Assembly: GCA_024867545.1 (NCBI GenBank)
Contig: JANFNE010000030.1
Coordinates: 310,001-374,000 of the forward strand
Origin: Phytopythium helicoides
Lineage: Eukaryota > Oomycota > Peronosporomycetes > Pythiales > Pythiaceae
Direction: 5' to 3'
Length of the DNA: 64,000 nt
A program made the position numbers and the translations under genes. Below the pieces are notes generated by a model that was not told the DNA's origin, made no database searches, and was given only the letters and a program-made list of their open reading frames with translations. Of the stretch, positions 11,100-24,110 are shown in pieces; the stretch's first letter is position 1; every line of letters begins with the position of its first letter.

Positions 11100-14000
11100 A
11101 TGAAGCGCGTGTTCCAGCGGCGCGAGGGCGCGGCGGCCGCGGGCGCGCGCATCCAGCCGGGCGCCACGCCGCGCTCGCCCGGCCGCGCGGCGACTTTCAG
11201 CTTCGGGCGCTCGTTCCGCGCGGCGGAGGCGCCCGCTCCCGAGTCTCCAGGGCTCGCGCACGCCCCGGAGCCAGACGGGCGGAGCGACCGAGACGCGAGG
11301 CGCCAGGCTGCGCGCGAGGAGCTGGTGAGGGAGCTCGACGCGCAGCTGGCCGTGCAGGACGAGAGAGCGGGAGCTGTGAGGCGATCAGGGCGCTCAAGGA
11401 CGTGGCGGAGGCCGAGGAGCTGGCGTACGCGGACATTCGGGAGCTGATGAGGCTGCTTCGGCGGTTTGGAAGCGGAGGGAGCGGAGACGGGGAGACCGCT
11501 AGTGCGCTGATTCGCTCGGTGGTATATAGACTGCTGGGCGGCATCGCTGACGTGCACCACCGAGACGCTCCGGCTGTCACGCTCAACCTGTCGACGGACG
11601 GCTTTGCGTCTCTCCAGGTGCCTGAGGTCATTATGCGAGGCACTGGAGCGCAGCAACCGAGCGCTGGAAGCACTGGGGCGTCTGCGCTCTATGGAAGTAA
11701 AGTATGGCCGCCGCCGGACGGATACGCTGTTTCAGTATGGTTCCGAGTCGACAGACTCGAGCGCAAGGACGAGCGAGACGCATTCTATCGAGATTGCTTC
11801 ATCGGGAAGAAGTGTATCCACTGCCTCCGCGTTCTTGAGGATGAGAAGGCTCTGAAATGCTCTCATTTCGGCTGCCGAGCGTGCATCGATGCATTGCTAA
11901 ACTCGGGTGGAGAATGCGCGATTTGCAATCCGCCGACGATCTACCTTTTTCGCTTTCGATCGGGTGATGGCAAGTCCATTTCCGAGGCGTTTTTGAAAGG
12001 AGGTAAAATTTATATGCGTACAAGCCTCAGCAACCACCAAGTTGTGCAGTTTCACCACAAGGAAATCCGACTAGGCGTGTGGAACCATGTGACGATCGTG
12101 CATTCAAGGCAGCGATTCCAGTCCAGCTCCGTGTCATTGTACCTCAACGGGCTTCTTCAAGAAACCACGAAGTGCTCATACCCGTCAGGAGTAACTCCAC
12201 AGCAGCCGTTGAGTGGCATTATCGGCGTACCTGTTCAAGCGCGTCGGAGAAGTAGCACTACGATACAGCTCGGGCCGTTCTATTTGATCGATGAGCCGCT
12301 TTCAGCCTCAATAGTCAATGCTTTATTCGCAGCAGGTCCGTCTTACGGCAAACTATTCTACGGCGAATCGGGTCGTTCCGATGTTCGCGTCGCACTGGAT
12401 AATCTTCGGCTCCAGAATTTGATGATATTAGACGAGTACATGCGAGACCCGGTCAAGAGCTTATCGAATCGGTCGATACGGAGCGAATAGCTAAAAGCTC
12501 GATCATCCGAAGTGGCTTATCGCTTGCTTCAGCAGCTTCAGCAACAGCCGCAGCCATCGTTCACGATATCAAGAGCAATGGAAACATCTTTTCACGACTC
12601 CCTAGTGCTGCACCGTCAATTAGCATCCCCATTTCCAGCGAGCGGATATTGCTACTGCTTGCTCCAAGCAATGCGGTCGAGAGTGAAACAGTGCTCATAC
12701 CAAGTGGGAAACTTGATGGCCGGCCGGCTGCTCAGGGAATGGGTGGAGTTTCAGTGCGTGCATCCTCAGACATAACTGACATGGTATACTCATTCTCCGG
12801 GTCTGGATGCCAACTTGCCTACTGTTTATTGCATGAAGCAACATCATCAACCGAGTTGGAGGCTTCACTTACAGTACTGAAAATGATGATGAATGGACAC
12901 CCCAACAACCTCGTTGCAATGGAGAATGAGCATGGATACGGGATCGTCAATCTCCTTCTTCATCAAAAGGCATCGTACATAAGCAAGAACTGCTTGAGGA
13001 TTCTTCTTGATATCGTCGGCATCAAAGGGGGACATGTGCACGAAATGAATACCGAAGACGAAGTTCATCCGAGTGAGAGGCAAGCAATGAAACCTAGTGT
13101 GATCACCAATATTCAGGCGCTGCAATACTTTCTTCTCGACTTTTCGCTTTGGCGTAAAGTGGAGCGCACGACGCGAAAGCAACTCTTCGCATCGCTGTAT
13201 CTGTGCTCTGTCGCAGCAGATGACGAAGCACTCCTCGAGCGAAACCGCTCGCAGCTGCAGTCCGTGTCCTTTCTCAAGCAGCTCTTGCCTGTGCTGCTCG
13301 AACCAACATCGGATGTGGACTTTCTTCAAGTAGTTGCTGACCTCATCCTCGTCAGCCTGACCTCTTACAAAAGCGCAGTCAATGAGGAAAACTTCTCAGA
13401 TGTTGCGGGATTTTTGTCCATGACGCTATCATCGAACTTTGGACAAGCCTTCGCAACCATCGATCCAAGCGATTCGATTGAAAGTGAAGATAATGAGCGG
13501 CGAAGGCGCAGTACGACTAGTGGCTCCAGCAGTCGTTGGTCTCAAACAGGAGGTCCAATAGCTTTTCTAGGTTTGAGCCCCCGAGGCCGCGCTTTTCGAC
13601 GAAACAGCTCGCTTGTATTGGAGACATCCGTGTTCGAGTACGTGCCACCAGACAGCTCGAGTCCTGGTGATAATGGTAATGAATCAGATACAAGCAAAGC
13701 TGAAGATAGTGCGGATGGACCAGCGGTTGCGATTATCCAGAATATGCTCCTTGATGTGCTTCTTCGGGCCGTTCAAAAACTAGATTTGAAGCTAAACAGA
13801 GAGAATGACGATGGTACCTCGACAACAACTAGCGGGACAGAGTCCATCATTGATACTAACCAAGTCCAAGGCAATGCTGGAGTCAATGATTTCACTCCAA
13901 CATCTCGCATGCAGCTGTCGATTTCTCGTTTGAGTGGTTTCAGGAAGGTCTTGAATCCTCGATGGATATCAAACTTTCTTCTACCACCTCAAGCAGACGC

Positions 14001-17000
14001 ACGTGGGGGATCAGATCTACAATCGCTGCATCCAACAACCATTCTGCGAGCATTGAAACTTTTTGGAGTATTAATACGCCAACACTCGTATGAGTCAGTC
14101 TGTAGAAAGAGCATTTCTACAGATTACTAGCGCATGGGCTACCTTGCCAGCTTTCTTCTTCAGGGTATGGTGGGTCCGATGAAGAATTTCCACTTCAAGA
14201 CATGTGGTATGAATTGCTGTGTATGGCCCTTGGAACACCGGTCGATGGAGTTCCGCACAAAATCCAGTTTGAGCCTTACTACCTCACCAAGGACTTTGAA
14301 GGCAACATTCGGCGCAATGTAGTGTACAACCCGAGCATTTTTCCTGTGATTGTCACAGTAATTCGCCGATATTATAACGACCCTGCAAGTATTGCCCTTC
14401 TGCCTCGGCAGACTGATCCAGACCGATGGAATACCTTGGAAGAGGCTAATAACTCAGCAAAGTCGACAACTCACGGCCACGAAGCAGCCTTGGACTTTAT
14501 TGCTCATTTGTACAGAGTAATGCCAAGCTTCCACAACCTTGTTGTTTCATCGAGTAGTGATCGTTTTCGACACGAGATGATTGACGAACTATCTCTGGTC
14601 GCGTGCGCAGCAGCACGATCGCGCGTGATCCAGCGCTATGCACCAAGAAAATCAAAGGTCATACGAACGCTGCTAGCCGAAAAGAAAGAAGCAACTTTGT
14701 ACGAGTACACATTATTACAAATCAGGCTGGCCGAAGACGCAGCTTCCACATCCAATCTTGAACTGAAGAAAAGCAGGAAGACCCATTTGCTCACCCGGTT
14801 GCTGAGCGAGCTTTAAGTTTACTTGGAGACATTCTCGTCAGACTTTTGCTCGACAGCTCGAATGGAAGTGAGCTCATTGAAGCCTTCTTCGAAAATACTG
14901 TTGCAGCCGGAGGAGCATTGTCTCCACCACTTCATTATGGACTTGCGCTTCGGTTTCATGCTGTAGTGCTGCTCAACCTTTTGGATCGTGTCCGCGATTG
15001 TTTTCAAGACGAAAACATTTTCACCGAGCACAAGTCATTTGGGTACAACTGCCGTGAGTTTTTGCGACTAGCTGTACGAAAAATGCAGTGTTGGCAGCGT
15101 GCACAGCAAGGTGATGGATGTCCAGCTGCATTCAGTTGCTGTGAGCAGTATCACTTCAGTGGTGGCCAGTTTCGTGTGCTAGACCTTGCTCTTTTCGTTC
15201 TGACCGAAACGAGCGTTGGTATCTCTGGATCAACATCATCTACAGGTTCTGCCTCGCTTTCTGCTACTAACGCAACTTCGTTGGGTGTCATGCTCAGCGA
15301 TAAGCTTGCCAAAGGCAAGAAAAAAGCGCCCACTTCGAAATTTGCTCGGAAGAATTGCGATGCCACGATCAGCAGAGTTGGAAGCGCTGACATCAGAGTT
15401 CTACGTTACATTGAACACAGCGATTTTGCACGTTTTGAGTGGTCATCGTGTCATCATCTCGGACACGGAGCTGGAGACTGCGCTTCTGCAACTTCATACC
15501 TATCGTGAGGTTGTGCTTGGCTCTCGAAACAGTCAAGACAAGGACTTTTTTGTATGCCTCTGTAGACACCTCCTTCAGCTTCTGGCAGATTCAAGCACGC
15601 CAAAGCTTCAGGAGGCAGCAGCACATCTCTGGACCGATCTTATGTACTTCAGAGGTCTTTCATGGCGAAATTATTGACAGTCGAGATTCGAAGACCTGGC
15701 GCCTCGCCGTACTCGGTGAACTTGATGAAGAACGGATTTGACGTTTTGCTTGAGGCACACTCAGGAGGTGGGCCGTTCTCTGGGATATCTATCGGACACC
15801 ACTAGCAACCAAAAAAGCGGTGAAGATGAGGAACCTAGCCTCGAAAAACTAGCGAAGTGGCTACAGGTGGTTGGCCCTCCTCTTCGCGAGCTCGAGAACA
15901 ATCTCGACCGAGTCTTCATGAAGCGGGCGATGGAATCAAGTGACGTCGTTCGAAGCACGTGGGTGACACATCATAAGTCAGCCACACATCAAATGAATAA
16001 GTTCTTGAAGCGTTTCGACGCTCAATTAGTGTGGAGTCAAGAGACTCTGCGCAGCAACCGGGATTCGTTGCGATCAATTCAAGCTAAAGAGTTCCGTCGG
16101 CAGTTGAGATGGAGTCAAGATTGCGTTGACAGAGAAAAGTTTAACGCTCGGCAGTGGCATTTAATGGCCCAGAAGCTTTCTCGTTTAGCTGAGGAGCTGA
16201 GGAGTGGGTTCTCTAGTGGAGACTATTTGAACGGCGACATTAAAGTACGACTGGACTTCACGGAAGGCCCATATCGGATGAGGAAGCGATTGATATGGCG
16301 TCATGTTACAGAGTCCATGCCCGATCAGGAGTGCACTAGTGGGTCGGAACAACATTACTCGAGCAATAGTAGCGACGAGCTGGTGAATTGTCTTCGAGGT
16401 GACAGAAATACCCCAAATCTGAAGGATGCCACGGCCCAGCGGGAGAACGGATCTGTGCGTTGGCAGAAGCGTACTCGACTACTTCGTCGTCGCTACTCGG
16501 CAGACGATGTCGATGCACTTCGCCATCAAAAGCCGCAAGATATCGGTAGTCTTGACTCAAGGTCCCAATCTCTACGTCCAGGAGGTGCGCGGTGGACTGG
16601 AAACGACTTGAACCCAGCACCGAATCCTGTCAAAACGTATCACTCATTTCACCTGCTGTCGTCTGGGGACTCCTACACATCAGAGGATTTATCAGGTGGC
16701 GATGATGCCCCAGATGAGTTATTGAAGCCTTCTATTGATGCTCGCCCTGGGACGCTTTCTATCGAGATGGAGCGGGAAGAATCATCCCCCTTTTCCACGG
16801 ACGAGGATGTCATTGATGAAAAGCTTCGTCCACTCCTCATGCCTGGTGATGAGATTGAAGACGCTCATGACTGTCTGCGCGTTGACGGAATGGATTCGTG
16901 TCCAGGAGTGTTTTTGTTGTGCACAGACTATATGTACATTGTCGACAATTATCAAAAAGTGGTTCAGCGCACGTTACCCCCGCTACTTTCAGCTGGCGTT

Positions 17001-20000
17001 GAGGCTCCTCACCAACAAGTTCGCGTGACAGAAGTCGCAAAAGGAAGCACAACACGCCTAGAGCGACGTTTGGGCCTCCACAATCGCGTTGCTCTCAATC
17101 CTGCGGTGAATAATCATTCATCCCCGTCCACAAGTCCGTTAACAGAGTCGATACATGGGAGGACAAGCTTTTCAATTGAATCCGGAAAAGAACTTGTCGC
17201 TCATCAATGCCGATTTTGGGCGTTCGAAGACATTTTGGAGCTTCACAAGCGTCGTTACCAACTTCAGCATATTGCCTTGGAGTTATTTGCGAATGATGGG
17301 CGGAGCTACTTGGTAAGTCAGTTTTTGCAGGAAATTCGTTTTGCTGGGTGCTTAGAACCGACATACTATATCCCCTACAGATTGCCTTTGAGTCTCGGGA
17401 AGAGCGTGAAGCAGTTTTCATGCTCTATTGAGCAAGTGTCCGAATGTACGCGGGGCCGCAAGTGGTTTAGACAGAGCGGCGACAAGCGGTGGTGATTTGT
17501 ATTCGCAGTTGCGAAAGCTATTGCGAAACAGCATGACAGAGCGTTGGGTGAGCGGAAGCATCTCCAACTTCGAGTACCTGATGCACCTTAACACACTGGC
17601 AGGGCGTTCGTACAATGACTTGACTCAGTATCCGGTACGTGCAAGCTTGTTTGACCCGCTTTGGCGCAAATACTGACGCTATTATGTTTCGTCGGTGCGG
17701 ACATAGGTTTTCCCTTGGATCCTTTCGGACTATACTTCCGAAGAACTTGATCTGAAAGACCCAAGCGTATATCGCGACTTATCCAAGCCCATGGGTGCGC
17801 TCTACCGCGAAGAAGAGTTTCGCATGCGCTACGATAGCCTCGTCGAAAGTGTCGCTATATCCAGCACCAACGACGGTGATACAACCACAGGCACCATGAT
17901 CGCTGGGTCTGAAACTCCAGCAGACGATGACGACCCGCTGGGCACCAAACCTTTTCATTATGGTACTCACTACTCATCTGCAGCTATTACGCTGCACTAC
18001 TTGATGCGCCTTGAGCCTTTTACTACCCACTTTCGGAACTTGCACGACGGCAAATTTGACCATGCAGACCGATTATTTGCAAGTATTCAGGGCGCCTGGA
18101 AGAGTGCTGCCGGAGTTGAAGGAGCACAGAATGGTGGAACACAAGACGTCAAGAACTTACACCAGAATTCTTTTATCTGCCTGCATTTCTGAGGAACCTC
18201 AACTCGTGCAACTTTGGACGCGACCAGAGCGGTCTTAGCGTCGGAGATGTTGCACTTCCACCGTGGGCTAATGGCTCTCCCGCCGAATTCGTGCGTTTAA
18301 ATCGAGAAGCTCTAGAAAGCAGTTTTGTATCTGCATCACTGCACCACTGGATCGACTTGATATTTGGCTACAAGCAGCAAGGATCCGCTGCTGTTGAAGC
18401 GTGCAATGTATTTTATCATCTTACTTATGAAGGTGCGGTTGATCTTGACGCTATCAAGGACCCAGCGACAAAGCGTGCGATTGTTTCCCAGATAGCAGAG
18501 TTTGGGCAGACGCCTTCACAGCTTTTTAAGTCACCACATCCTGCGAGGTCGCGTTCGGCGATTGCTTCGAGTGGAAGCAATGGCGTCAACACTAGTCTAA
18601 CTAACTCGTTCATGTCTGCGTCTGTTGGCTCCTTCGGAGTGTACCCAATGGGTGGCGTAGCGACCGCTGCATCATTTTATGGAGCTCCCAACAGCACCAG
18701 CATGACAGCAGCGTCCGAGATTGGGTCAAGCAGTACCGCAGTAGCGATGTCAGCTCCTTCACCACTTACTGCAAGATCTCTTGCTACTTCATTCCTCGAA
18801 GGGGGTGAGCTGATGACTCGTGTACAAACCATTATTGCTGGCACAGGGATTGCAAACTCCAGTGAAGATCTGATGCTAGTGCTAGATCAAGCACCTCTCC
18901 TGCAAGCAGAGAGGCGTCGAGATGTTCCTGTGAACGCCATTCTTGCTGCAAACCGTTCTCAGTGGAATGCAAGTTCTCGCAGCACGCCTGATACGCCAAC
19001 GACAATACCACGGCGACGATTGCTCAGCTCCGGATCGTACGCGTCTAGCATCTCTCAGATCTCCATGACGTCTGGGAGTACGGAAAAACGTGTCGCTGCA
19101 CTTGGACCAAATTGCCTCTTTGTTCCTCCACGCAACTTAGAATTTATCGCGTGGGGATTCCAGGATCGATCCCTAAAAATTCTTACTACTGGTGTGAGCG
19201 AAATAGGCTCCGGGGGTGATTCCAAGGTGCTTGGGTCAATTGACGTTGAGTTTGACATTAGCGTTGCTGCTATTTCCTCGGATGGACGAACGCTTATCAC
19301 TGGAAGTGGCGACATGCCGGTTATGCGTGTCTGGAGGATTGACACTCACCGAAAGGCGACGCTACCATCTCTGTCAGCCTCGGCAACGGCTTCTCGAAGA
19401 CGGTACTATTCATCTTCTTCAGCTTCTTTTGCGCCGCTGACAGGTCGCATCTCAAGTGGCAGTGGAAGCAGTGGAGGGGGCAGTGGAGGTGGCCTTGGTG
19501 CGCATAGTACGCCCAAGGCACTTACAGTAACTGGGACGATATCTTCGCCAAGCCAAGACGGGGCGATCACAGCAATCTGCATCAGCCGCGAGTTCAGCAT
19601 CTTTGCCAGTGGGAGTGCGTATGGTATGGCTGTGTTGTGGGATCTCAATCGTCGTCGTGTGATTCGCTCTCTGGCCCCGATTGCGATGTCCGATCCACCG
19701 ACCAGCATTGCAGCAATCGCAATCAACGAAGTTACCGGCGACATTGTGGTTGCATCAGGTGCACGATTCGGTGTCTACGACGTGAACGGTGCGCTGCGTG
19801 TTCGGCTGGACTATGCGACGCTCTTCCATGACCCCAAGTTGTCGCGGGCACCAATTGTGTCACTTGCACTCGAGCGCCTCGCCGCGTGCGAGTGGCGCGC
19901 CGAGAAGCGGGTCGTGACAGGCCACGCAGACGGGGTGCTGTGCGTGTGGGCATATGTATCGGCTGGTGCAGGCGGGGGATTTGGCAGCGGTGCGGACGAG

Positions 20001-20207
20001 GATGATGATGAGTGGACTCTGGAGCTCCAAGCTCGACACACGGCCGACGTTTCCGGCAGCGCCATAACAGCTGTGTACCTGTCGGCCGATGAGCGGAAGT
20101 TGTGGAGCGGTAGTGCCGACGGGGTACTAAGCTTCTGGACTGCTCGGCCCGGTTCATCTCCGCCCGCAGGCGGCTCAGCAGCCGTTGCGCTCCCCGCCAC
20201 GCCATAG
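11100..20207 (+). CDS. Very large PH-BEACH-WD40 protein (LYST/neurobeachin class) with an internal RING finger
   Basis: About 3,000 residues; a scaffold controlling vesicle and lysosome traffic. Order: Arg/Ala-rich N-terminus; ConA-like domain (about 11690-12350) with a RING inserted at 11813-11926; long alpha-solenoid (about 12500-15700) including [18 protein letters not shown]; the family hallmark [12 protein letters not shown] (about 16250-16290); PH-like domain (about 16880-17430); BEACH domain (about 17480-18540) with [20 protein letters not shown] and FPWILSDY; low-complexity linker; WD40 repeats to 20207. Two introns are clear: 17313-17380 (GTAAGT...CTACAG) and 17635-17706 (GTACGT...ACATAG). 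Frame shifts without splice sites occur near 11365, 12455, 14095, 14155, 14770, 15370, 15670, 15760, 17420 and 18150. At 18150 the shift fits AA for AAA. The WD40 third is continuous from 18291. Confidence 0.88.
11813..11926 (+). other. RING-HC zinc finger nested in the ConA-like domain of the BEACH protein
   Basis: In frame with the surrounding ConA-like domain, the residues run Cys-x2-Cys-x11-Cys-x1-His-x2-Cys-x2-Cys-x10-Cys-x2-Cys (CIHC ... [10 protein letters not shown] ... ECAIC). This is the canonical C3HC4 RING spacing. The strand [11 protein letters not shown] precedes it and [12 protein letters not shown] follows, so it is a loop insertion. RING fingers usually recruit E2 enzymes, so ubiquitin ligase activity is a possibility, not shown. 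Confidence 0.75.
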
Positions 20208-20468
20208 CCTTCAGCTTCAACGTCAACGCGTTCTACCTTCCACATCCGCTTGACCTTCCAATATAATGCACTCATCTCTAGGACCTCCAGGACCGCATCA
20301 AGCGCCACAAGAAAAAGAGCTGCAGTCTATTCGCTAGGATCGTAGCTGCTCGCGCATGCCGTTGAAGAGGTCGATTTCGCAAACAGCCACGAGCGCGACG
20401 ATCGATGCCGGTGGCGCAGCTCACAATCCGATCGGCCGCTCCCTCGCCAGCCCCCAGCGCCGACGGAG

Positions 20469-22103
20469 ATGCTGGGCCCAGTGAAGCGCCGCGCGGCTCC
20501 GCAGCTGCTGCGCCGCCGCCTGCTGGCGACGCTGGCGCCCGCCGAGAGCGGCGACGAGCCCAACTACCGGCGCATGATCCTCGAGTCGCGCGTGTACGAC
20601 GTGGCGCGCGCGACGCCGCTGCAGCCGGCGCCTGGGCTGTCGCACGAGCTCAAGTCGCGCGTGTTCCTCAAGCGCGAGGACCTGCAGCCCGTGTTCTCGT
20701 TCAAGGTCCGCGGCGCGTACAACAAGATGGCCAGTCTGTCGGACGTGGAGAAGGCGGCCGGCTGCGTCGCCTGCTCGGCCGGCAACCACGCGCAGGGCGT
20801 CGCGCTCTCGGCCAAGCACCTTGGCATCCGCGCGACCATTGTCATGCCACTGGCCACGCCGGAGATCAAGATCCGCTCCGTCAGGATGCACGGTGGCGAG
20901 TGGGCCACCATCGTGCTGCACGGCAAGTCGTTCGACGAGGCCGCGGCTGAGGCGCGCCGCCTTGTGAAGGAAGAGGGCCTTACCATGATCCTGCCCTTCG
21001 ACGACCCGCACGTCATCGCTGGACAGGGCACCGTCGGCTTGGAGATCCTGCAGCAGACGGCCTCGATGCAGCGAGAGCAGCCTCTGGACGCCATCTTCGT
21101 GGCTGCTGGAGGCGGCGGTATGCTTGCGGGCATTGCTGCATGGGTCAAGGCTACGCGTCCGAGCGTCAAGGTTGTGGGTGTTGAGTCGGCAGATGCCCCG
21201 GGCATGACGACGTCGCTCGCGGCTGGCAAGCGCGTTGAGCTCGAGCACGTCGGACTGTTTGCGGATGGAACGGCCGTCAAGTTGATCGGCGAGGAGACTT
21301 TCCGCGTGTGCGAAAAGTACGTGGACGAAATGGTCACGGTTTCGACCGACGAAATCTGTGCTGCCATCAAGAAGGGCTTCAACGACACGCGAGTGGTGCT
21401 CGAGCCCTCCGGCGCGCTCGCGATTGCCGGTATGCGGCAGTATGCGCTTTCGCGCGGCATGGCTGGAGGGGCGTTCGTCGCCGTCACGTCTGGTGCCAAT
21501 ATGGACTTCACGCGCCTGCGCTTTGTGTCGGAGCGTGCGGACTCGAACGAGCGGCTACTGGCTGTGCAGATTGACGAGACGCCTGGTGCTTTCCTGCGAC
21601 TGCACAACCACCTCGACCGCGGCGGACGTGGCAGTGTACGCATCACCGAGTTCAGCTACCGCTACGCTGATCCCAAGCGTGCGCTCGTGCACCTCTCGTT
21701 CAGCTCGCCAGCACCGGATCGCGCCACCGCGGCGATCGAGGAGCTGCGTCGCCACTACGATGTGCTGGACTTGTCGGACAACGAGCTCGCCAAGATGCAC
21801 ACGCGGCATCTGGCAGGTGGTCGCAGCGGAATCAAGGATCAAGCCAAACTAGAGGAAGTGCTGTACCGCTTTGAGTTCCCCGACCGCCCGCATGCACTTG
21901 CCACTTTCCTTGAAGAGCTTCAGGGTGAGTGGAACATCAGCCTTTTCCACTACCGCAACCACGGGTCCGACGTTGGACGCGTGCTTGTGGGCTTCCAGGT
22001 TCCGCAGGCTGATCGTGAGCGGTTCCAACAGTTCCTCAACGAGCTTGCTTACCGCTGCCACGACGAGACCGACAACGTCGTGTACCGTGAGCTCCTGCTG
22101 TAA
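20469..22103 (+). CDS. ilvA: Threonine dehydratase (threonine ammonia-lyase), biosynthetic type
   Basis: PLP enzyme converting threonine to 2-oxobutanoate and ammonia, first step of isoleucine synthesis. Intact 544-residue single-exon frame. The PLP lysine lies in FSFKVRGAYNKM, the phosphate and substrate loop is SAGNHAQGVA, and the glycine-rich PLP loop is AAGGGGMLAG. The C-terminal third carries two ACT-like regulatory domains (one from QIDETPGAFLRLHNHL, a second from YRFEFPDRPHALATFLEEL), typical of isoleucine-feedback-regulated enzymes and absent from the catabolic form. The N-terminus (KRRAAPQLLRRRLLATLAP) is arginine-rich without acids, consistent with mitochondrial import. It ends about 300 bases from the convergent vacuolar sorting receptor gene. 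Confidence 0.93.
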   Translation: MLGPVKRRAAPQLLRRRLLATLAPAESGDEPNYRRMILESRVYDVARATPLQPAPGLSHELKSRVFLKREDLQPVFSFKVRGAYNKMASLSDVEKAAGCVACSAGNHAQGVALSAKHLGIRATIVMPLATPEIKIRSVRMHGGEWATIVLHGKSFDEAAAEARRLVKEEGLTMILPFDDPHVIAGQGTVGLEILQQTASMQREQPLDAIFVAAGGGGMLAGIAAWVKATRPSVKVVGVESADAPGMTTSLAAGKRVELEHVGLFADGTAVKLIGEETFRVCEKYVDEMVTVSTDEICAAIKKGFNDTRVVLEPSGALAIAGMRQYALSRGMAGGAFVAVTSGANMDFTRLRFVSERADSNERLLAVQIDETPGAFLRLHNHLDRGGRGSVRITEFSYRYADPKRALVHLSFSSPAPDRATAAIEELRRHYDVLDLSDNELAKMHTRHLAGGRSGIKDQAKLEEVLYRFEFPDRPHALATFLEELQGEWNISLFHYRNHGSDVGRVLVGFQVPQADRERFQQFLNELAYRCHDETDNVVYRELLL

Positions 22104-22405
22104 AAACGATAGACTCAAACCAGAAACACCAGAATGACTGAATGCATCTTCATGATATCAGTGTTGCTTCCGTCTCGTTACTCAGCTTTCATCTCTCTTT
22201 GGTTGGGGGCTCCTAACTCGCGCTTTGATCGTGTTCGTTCCACGCAGCGTTCGTCCATCTAGCCGACCGATCCGATTGAACTAGATCAGCCAGTCACACT
22301 CGAAATCAAACAAACAAGCGGCACGCTGGCCGCCAACATCGCCAGACGCTCAAGCACTGCGGAAACGAGCATCGGCTCGAATCAGTCGCCACCACTGCCG
22401 CCTGC

Positions 22406-24110
22406 TTACATGACGTCCTCGTCGTCCACTTCCTCATCTAGGAAACCCTTTGTGGGCATGTAGCCGCGGGGACTCTTTGCAGCAGCACGCGCCGCAGGAT
22501 GCAAGCGAGCTGTCTCGTCGTCCATGTCGTAGTCGTCCAGCAGCGTCTGGTCCTCCAGCGGCATGTACTCGGCCAAGATGCTGCGCACCTGGTCGCGCAT
22601 CTGGCGCTGAGTACGTCGCCAGTAAACGAAACCACCAGCCGCAACGATGCCAACAAACGCCATCAGGACGACCACGAGAGAGGTGAACGAGTAGCCTCCG
22701 CCAGTGATGGAAGCCGCGTTCGAAAGTCCGCCAATCTTGACGCAGTCCAGAAGACCCGTTGATGTCTGACCAGAGCACGTGCACACCTCGGGCGGGTCGT
22801 GGACGCCGTAGCCCGCGCAAATCATGCCCAGGATGCTCGTGGGGTCAACGCGGCCGCGTGCGTGAACGCCGTCCACATAAAGCGCGGGGAGCCGCAGTAG
22901 TTGAAGAGCAGTCTGCTCCTGGAGTTCCTCCTCCAGAGGGGGTTGACCTCATCGACATCGATACCGTATGGCTTCATGCACTTCTCCACTTCTTCCACGT
23001 CAATGCCGTGCTTCTCCATGATCTTGACAGCGCATCGTCTCTCCTTGAACTGACTTTCGTCCTGTCCGCACACCTCACCAGACTCCTTGACATACTTCCA
23101 CCACTTGATGCCGACCCCCGGATCTTCTTTCGACGTGAGCTTCCAAATGCACTTGCGGCGCAGGTTTTCGATCACAACATCCGCTCCCGAAGCGCCCGAT
23201 TCGCGGTCATGGAACGGAGACGGGTCCAGCAGACAGTATCGACCATTGTTCAGGCACATGTTACCGCACGCAGACGGCGAAGTGTCACCGTCGTAGTGGC
23301 AACCAACCTTCGATCCGTTGTACGACACAAAGCGCGGGGTGAAGAACGCGCGGTCACCGAGAGCCGTGATCATCTCCTCGAGCTTTCCCAGCGTCACGAG
23401 ACTCTGGTCATCCCATGCGCTTTGCCAGAGCGTCCACTCCACGCGGCCGTCAGGTGACGGGATACCCCAATCGAACTTGACCATGACGTTGCTCACACCC
23501 TTCGAGTGCGCAATGGTCTTCTTGATGGCGTCAGCGTCGCTCTTGCGAATCAGCATGCTCGGGATGGAGATGTCGCCACCCGACTCGTCGTCCGCCATGT
23601 AGGGCAGCACCGTCTCGCAGTAGTCGTCACCCGTGGAGCGCAGGCACTCGACGTCCGTGCAGAGACACTTGTTGTCTCCGATGAGCACGGCGCGCGCGCC
23701 GGCGTGCTGCGCCTGGCGCACCTTCTCGACAAAGTGGCAGTCGCCGCGGTCGAGCAGCAGCGCGAAGGGCGGCTCCCAGTCGCCCGCCTGGATCTTCTCG
23801 CACCCCGTCGAGTTCGTGTAGATGAGCTGCGTCTGCAGCGAGCCCACCGTGTACGCCGGGTAGCCAAACAGCGCGTCCTTGTGCGCGTACCCGTCCTTCT
23901 TCATGAGGCTCTCGGGCAGCACGATCTGCAGCTTGGTGTGGTCGTTCTGCGCATGTTCAACCCATCGTCAGTCCCTCACCCAGCGCCGCCGCGACCGCCG
24001 ACCGACCCACGCACCTCCGTCGACGGCCACGTGTCGACGTCCATGGGCCGCGCAGCCGCCGGCGAGGCCGCCAGCGCCGCCAGCAGCAGCGAAGCCCCGA
24101 GCTTGAGCAT
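22406..24110 (-). CDS. Vacuolar sorting receptor (VSR/BP-80 family), one frameshift
   Basis: Type I receptor that carries cargo from the Golgi to the vacuole. Exon 1 (24015-24110) encodes MLKLGASLLLAALAASPAAA, a signal peptide. A 68-base intron (23947-24014) follows. Exon 2 holds the PA domain, a cysteine-rich thioredoxin-like luminal region, one membrane helix (SFTSLVVVLMAFVGIVAAGG) and a cytosolic tail with ILAEYMPLEDQ, the tyrosine motif YMPL used by plant VSRs for clathrin adaptor binding. Near 22945 a CCCCC run appears one base short. The previous frame then gives a nonsense tail, while the next frame continues through LEEELQEQTALQLL to the luminal end. With one base restored the protein is 545 residues. 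The start is fixed by the signal peptide. Confidence 0.88.

Noticed and set aside
10907..11656. N-terminal extension of the SOSS-B-like protein by an open upstream frame
   Set aside because: It would overlap the opposite-strand BEACH start, is compositionally biased (Arg/Ala/Ser) and the family starts near residue 1 of the 153-residue form.
20421..21646. Long frames antisense to threonine dehydratase
   Set aside because: Same reason: shadow of a GC-biased, clearly real gene.
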